Assembly: GCA_938041945.1 (NCBI GenBank) | Contig: CALISC010000009.1 | Location: forward strand, 1-9,961 | Length of the DNA stretch: 9,961 nt | Reading direction: 5' to 3' | Source of the DNA: an uncultured Acholeplasmataceae bacterium | GTDB taxonomy: Bacteria > Bacillota_I > Bacilli_A > Acholeplasmatales > Acholeplasmataceae | Shown here: positions 6,549 through 9,961 of the stretch, piece after piece | Layout of the letters: each line of letters opens with the position of its first letter | Position numbering within the stretch: the first letter of the stretch is position 1 | Notes under the pieces: model-generated | Database searches by the model: none | What the model was told of the DNA's origin: nothing | The model's input: only the letters and a program-made list of their open reading frames with translations | Made by a program: the position numbers and the translations under genes

Positions 6549-7973
6549 TTAGTTAAATAAATCCTTTAAATCCTTTAAATCGTTAATCTTGTAAAGTGCG
6601 GTTGTAGAGCCGTTTTCGGTAGTTTCTGTGCTATAGAAAACTGTCTTTATTTCAAGAGTGTCCGCTAGTTTTAGCATCTCTTCGTTTTCTGAAATCATGC
6701 ACGCTCGCTCTTTTTTCATCAATTCGTTTGCTAAAAACGGATTGACTTCGTCTTGCAGATATGAATTTTTAAACGAACAATATATAGCACTTTCAGCCAA
6801 AGTTTGCTTTAAGTTAAGTTTAGAGAAAATAACTGTTTTAATTCCAAATATATAGTTGTAAATTTTAAACCTTAAAACAGCCTTATAACCCAGTTTTAAA
6901 GCAAGATCTGCATCTAGTAAAAAATAGGCAACAGACCCAACTTTCTCGCCTTTTTCATTAACTATATAGCGTCCTTTTTTACCAGGATCCAGGTAAGTTT
7001 CGTAGTGATAAGGAGTGGCGTCTACGTAATATGGAATGTGTGTGAAGTAAAGATACTTAACGCCAAAATAAATCAAACCGCCGATTATAAATAGCACAGA
7101 AATTAACACATTTTGTTTAATCTTACCAATCCAAAGCGGGTCTTGTCGAAAAGGTTCAATTAAAAAGCCACGAATTAAACCATAAGCAACAGTGTATAGC
7201 CCAAACATATCACCAACTTTAAGCAGTTTAAAGCGGCGAACTACCAACAGAGAAATTAAAATAAATAAGTTAGCAAGCGATTCGTATAAGAAGGTTGGAT
7301 GCCAGTAGCCAAGTTGAGTTGAGTTGTTTCCACTAAAGTGCATTTGCTCACGAATAAACCCTGGTAAGAAATTAAGACTTTCGGCCATTGTGCCGTGAGC
7401 CTCGCGGTTGATAAAATTACCCCAACGTCCGGCAATTTGACCAATTAAGAAACCAATTGCCACTATGTCTAAAATCAAAAGCATATTGATTTTTCTGACC
7501 CAGCAGTAAATGGCAGCCGAAATCATCGCGACAATAATTGCACCGTGAATCGCAAGTCCGCCGCTTCTGAAGTCAAAAAAGGAAGAAAGCGAAGCATTTG
7601 GGTCAAACAGTAGGTAGTAAAGTCTAGACCCTAGAATTGAAAGCGGAATAATTATTAAAACTCCGTCTGTGGCGTGCGATACTGAGATATTTGATTTCTT
7701 GACTTCTTTTAGTGAAGTGTAGACTGCGGCAAATATTCCAAAAGAAATAAAGACAGCATACCATCTAACGTCTTGGCCAAAAATAGAAAAAGCCGTTTTA
7801 CTAAAACCAATTACGCGGTCAGGGGTGCGAAAACCATTTGTAGCAAGCGCTAGCAGCGAAATAAAAATCAAGGTTAGCAGCGGAAATGATAAAGTTTCCC
7901 AGTATTTATTTGTAAACTTAAAAAACTTAGTTTCATGATATCTTGCTGTGAGTTTTTGTATTTTTCTAATCAT
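6549..7973 (-). CDS. lgt: Prolipoprotein diacylglyceryl transferase with long C-terminal extension
   Basis: Lgt transfers diacylglycerol from phosphatidylglycerol to the lipobox cysteine of preprolipoproteins in the cell membrane, the first step of lipoprotein maturation. Of 474 residues, about 25-310 form the membrane core with about seven hydrophobic segments. Conserved parts are RWYAVFISFG (70-79), GGLAIHGA (H143, matching the essential E. coli His), the signature GRWGNFINREAHG (182-194), YWHPTFLYES and LIRGFLIEPFRQD (R268). Usual length is 260-300; residues from about 312 to the end are a soluble, charged extension of unknown function. The start overlaps the uvrA stop as ATGA, with AGAAAGG 10 nt upstream. 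It lies after uvrA and before trxB, as in Bacillota, but hprK is missing between uvrA and lgt. The core assignment is secure; the extension is not identified. Confidence 0.95.
   Translation of the reverse strand: MIRKIQKLTARYHETKFFKFTNKYWETLSFPLLTLIFISLLALATNGFRTPDRVIGFSKTAFSIFGQDVRWYAVFISFGIFAAVYTSLKEVKKSNISVSHATDGVLIIIPLSILGSRLYYLLFDPNASLSSFFDFRSGGLAIHGAIIVAMISAAIYCWVRKINMLLILDIVAIGFLIGQIAGRWGNFINREAHGTMAESLNFLPGFIREQMHFSGNNSTQLGYWHPTFLYESLANLFILISLLVVRRFKLLKVGDMFGLYTVAYGLIRGFLIEPFRQDPLWIGKIKQNVLISVLFIIGGLIYFGVKYLYFTHIPYYVDATPYHYETYLDPGKKGRYIVNEKGEKVGSVAYFLLDADLALKLGYKAVLRFKIYNYIFGIKTVIFSKLNLKQTLAESAIYCSFKNSYLQDEVNPFLANELMKKERACMISENEEMLKLADTLEIKTVFYSTETTENGSTTALYKINDLKDLKDLFN
6558..6581. 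repeat. Short 9-bp tandem repeat at the lgt 3' end
   Basis: A 9-bp unit (taaatcctt on the plus strand) repeats about 2.7 times within the last codons of lgt, encoding DLKDLKDL. Because the unit is a multiple of three, copy changes would alter length without shifting frame. It is small and may simply be low-complexity coding sequence. Confidence 0.6.
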
Positions 7974-9961
7974 ATTTTTAATACCTTTCTTAAATATTTT
8001 CCAGTCAAGGATCGTGGATTTTCACAAACATCTTGAACAGTACCTTTTGCAACAATTTCACCGCCTTCATCACCGCCATGTGGTCCAAGGTCAATTATCC
8101 AGTCGGCTTGTTTAATCACATCTAAGTTATGTTCAATTACCACCATAGTGGTGCCTTTGTCTACTAGTTTATGAAGAACCTGACAAAGTTTTTTAACGTC
8201 TTCTTGGTGAAGTCCAGTTGTTGGCTCGTCTAAAATAAAGATAGTTCCAGGCCTGATTTCTTTGTGTAGTTCAGAGGCTAACTTAACGCGTTGAGCCTCA
8301 CCACCAGACAAGGTATCTGAGGCTTGGCCTAATTTAATGTAGCCAAGTCCAACTTCCTGCATCACGCTTAAACGTTTGTGAATTTGTGGGAAGTTTTTAA
8401 AAACAGAAACCGCTTCTTCTACTCGCATCTCAAGAACATCTGCGATGTTATAGTCTTTGTATTTAACTTGCAGGGTTTCTGAGTTAAATCTAGTTCCGTT
8501 ACATAAACTACACTTCACGTAAACATCTGGCAAGAAGTGCATTGAGATTTTTTTAAGTCCATCACCCTTGCACTCCTCACAACGCCCACCTTTGACGTTG
8601 AATGAAAATCTACCTTTTTGATAACCTCTTTGTTTTGCTAAAGGAAGTTCTGCAAAAAGTCCACGAATATAGTCAAACACACCGATGTAAGTTACTGGAT
8701 TAGAACGCGGGGTTCTGCCAATTGGGGCTTGTGAGATTTCAATGATTTTCTTTATCTTTGAAAAATCTTGTACCCAGCCAACTTTTGGTTTATTTTGTTT
8801 AGTGTCACCTAATTTAATTTGTAGTGATTTTAGCAGTACATCTTGCACTAAACTAGACTTACCAGAACCCGAAACTCCTGTAACTACAGTTAAAACATTT
8901 AAGTAAAATCTGGTGTCAATGTTTTTTAAGTTATTTTCGCGGGCTTTGCTGATTTCTATATAGTCAAAATCGCTAATTTCTCGGCGTTTTGCTGGAATTG
9001 GCACTTCGGTTTGGCCAGACAAATAATAGCCGGTTAGCGACTTTGGTTTTTCTATAAAGTCTTTCGGTGTGCCTTCGGCTACCAACTCGCCGCCAAAGTC
9101 TCCGGCTTTCGGACCAATGTCAATAATCCAGTCAGCGGCTTCCATAGTCTCAGTATCATGTTCTACCACTACCAAAGTATTTCCAAGATCTCGCATTTTG
9201 CAAAGAGTGTTGATTAACTTGGCGTTGTCAGCCTGGTGGAGACCAATTGAAGGTTCATCAAGCACATAAAGTACTCCCGAAAGTTTCGCACCAATTTGTG
9301 TGGCTAGTCTAATTCGCTGCAGTTCACCACCAGACAAGGTCGCGGCCGAACGATTTAAATTAAGGTAAGAAAGTCCAACGTCGTTAAGGAAGTTTAAACG
9401 GTCTTTGATTTCTTTTAAAATACTTAAAGAAATGGCGTTTTCTTCTTCAGTTAAAGTTAAATTATTTAAAAATTCAAGTAGTTTTTTAACAGATAAATCA
9501 GAAAGTTCAAAAATATTTAAATCGTTAATTTTAACAGAAAGCGCAGATTGATTTAAACGTTTACCTTCACATTGCTTACACACTGATTCTTTGGCAAACT
9601 TACCAAGCCATTCACGGAACCACTCAGCAGTTGTGGTGTCAAAACGTCTTTGATAGTGATTAACTACTCCTTCAAACTGCTCTATTTTTTTAGTAATACG
9701 GCCGCTTTTTGAAATTAAATTAAATTCTATTAACTCAGGACTGCCGAAATACAGTTTTTGAAGTTTTTCTTTGTCTAGTAGTTTAAGTGGTGTGTTTGTG
9801 TCAATTTGAAAAAAGTTAGCAGCAATTTCAAAAACCTGCGACAGCAAATTATCTTCGTTGTTGTTTTGAGCAGGAATAATGGCACCTTCTTTAATTGAAA
9901 GGTCTAAGTCAAAAACCAATTCAGGTTCAATTGTCATAATGCTGCCTAAACCTTTGCAGTT
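7970..9961 (-). CDS. uvrA: Excinuclease ABC subunit A (5' end outside window)
   Basis: UvrA is the dimeric damage-sensing ATPase of nucleotide excision repair; it loads UvrB at DNA lesions. The frame is open to the right edge, giving 663 residues, about the C-terminal 70% of a protein near 940. The edge reads NCKGLGSIM, the end of the first zinc module, so the ATG at 9935-9937 is internal. Next come CKQCEGKRL, the ABC signature LSGGELQRIRLATQIGA with LYVLDEPSIGLH (NBD I), then VVEHD. NBD II has GVSGSGKSSLV (Walker A, about 8850-8880). The zinc finger CEEC-19-CSLC (about 8490-8590), LSGGEAQRVKLASELH and FILDEPTTGLH follow. Key residues look intact. It ends with TGA overlapping the lgt ATG. All genes to its left probably ride on its transcript; the promoter lies outside the window. 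Confidence 0.97.
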   Translation of the reverse strand, partial: NCKGLGSIMTIEPELVFDLDLSIKEGAIIPAQNNNEDNLLSQVFEIAANFFQIDTNTPLKLLDKEKLQKLYFGSPELIEFNLISKSGRITKKIEQFEGVVNHYQRRFDTTTAEWFREWLGKFAKESVCKQCEGKRLNQSALSVKINDLNIFELSDLSVKKLLEFLNNLTLTEEENAISLSILKEIKDRLNFLNDVGLSYLNLNRSAATLSGGELQRIRLATQIGAKLSGVLYVLDEPSIGLHQADNAKLINTLCKMRDLGNTLVVVEHDTETMEAADWIIDIGPKAGDFGGELVAEGTPKDFIEKPKSLTGYYLSGQTEVPIPAKRREISDFDYIEISKARENNLKNIDTRFYLNVLTVVTGVSGSGKSSLVQDVLLKSLQIKLGDTKQNKPKVGWVQDFSKIKKIIEISQAPIGRTPRSNPVTYIGVFDYIRGLFAELPLAKQRGYQKGRFSFNVKGGRCEECKGDGLKKISMHFLPDVYVKCSLCNGTRFNSETLQVKYKDYNIADVLEMRVEEAVSVFKNFPQIHKRLSVMQEVGLGYIKLGQASDTLSGGEAQRVKLASELHKEIRPGTIFILDEPTTGLHQEDVKKLCQVLHKLVDKGTTMVVIEHNLDVIKQADWIIDLGPHGGDEGGEIVAKGTVQDVCENPRSLTGKYLRKVLKI

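Noticed and set aside
7256..7444. Minus-strand 62-codon frame inside lgt
   Set aside because: It lies in another frame of the conserved Lgt signature region and has no independent support.
9069..9269. Plus-strand 66-codon frame opposite uvrA
   Set aside because: It is antisense to the UvrA nucleotide-binding domain; the apparent coding signal comes from UvrA conservation.
9935..9937. ATG at 9937 as the true start of uvrA
   Set aside because: The open frame continues to the window edge and encodes the conserved CKGLG of the first zinc module, so the gene begins outside.

Overview
The window is two unlike things joined together. From about position 992 to the right edge it is a compact block of AT-rich bacterial DNA, all coding on the minus strand. 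Before it, the first kilobase is a patchwork of gene fragments that appear to come from other bacteria.

Patchwork (1-991): positions 1 to about 415 (minus) encode an interior C-terminal piece of a Bacteroidota-like prolyl-tRNA synthetase. About 416-844 (plus) encode most of a Campylobacter-like ribosomal protein L10 that lacks its N-terminus. About 845-991 (plus) encode the C-terminus of an unidentified membrane protein. Both internal joins lie at short, AT-rich stretches inside essential housekeeping genes. A chimeric molecule or misassembly explains this better than natural gene transfer. The third piece ends just before a convergent terminator at 1017-1045 and probably belongs to the main genome.

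Main block (1044-9961, minus): in transcription order it reads uvrA (5' end outside the window), lgt, trxB, whiA, nusB, xseA, xseB, dxs. Genes overlap by 4 or 8 nt or are separated by no more than 29 nt, no internal promoter or terminator is visible, and a strong hairpin follows dxs. This looks like one long transcript. It joins two clusters known separately in Bacillota: uvrA-(hprK)-lgt-trxB-(rapZ-yvcK)-whiA and nusB-xseA-xseB-(ispA)-dxs. The bracketed genes are missing here. Functions are mixed: DNA repair (UvrA, exonuclease VII), lipoprotein maturation (Lgt), thiol redox (TrxB), cell division or transcription control (WhiA), rRNA antitermination (NusB) and a DXS-type thiamine-diphosphate enzyme.

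The organism is probably a reduced low-GC Bacillota or Mollicutes/Erysipelotrichia-type bacterium, judging by base composition, gene order and divergent compact proteins. It reads UGA as stop: two genes (uvrA, nusB) end in TGA within ATGA overlaps and the tryptophan codons checked are TGG. That argues against Mycoplasma and Spiroplasma, which use code 4. Species cannot be named from this sequence.

The most interesting biology is in protein details. The DXS homologue has lost a segment over its active site and has changed acceptor-binding residues. The TrxB lacks the basic NADPH-recognition motif. The Lgt carries an unexplained C-terminal extension of about 160 residues. No mobile element, CRISPR array, tRNA or rRNA gene was seen, and no wholly new system is evident.
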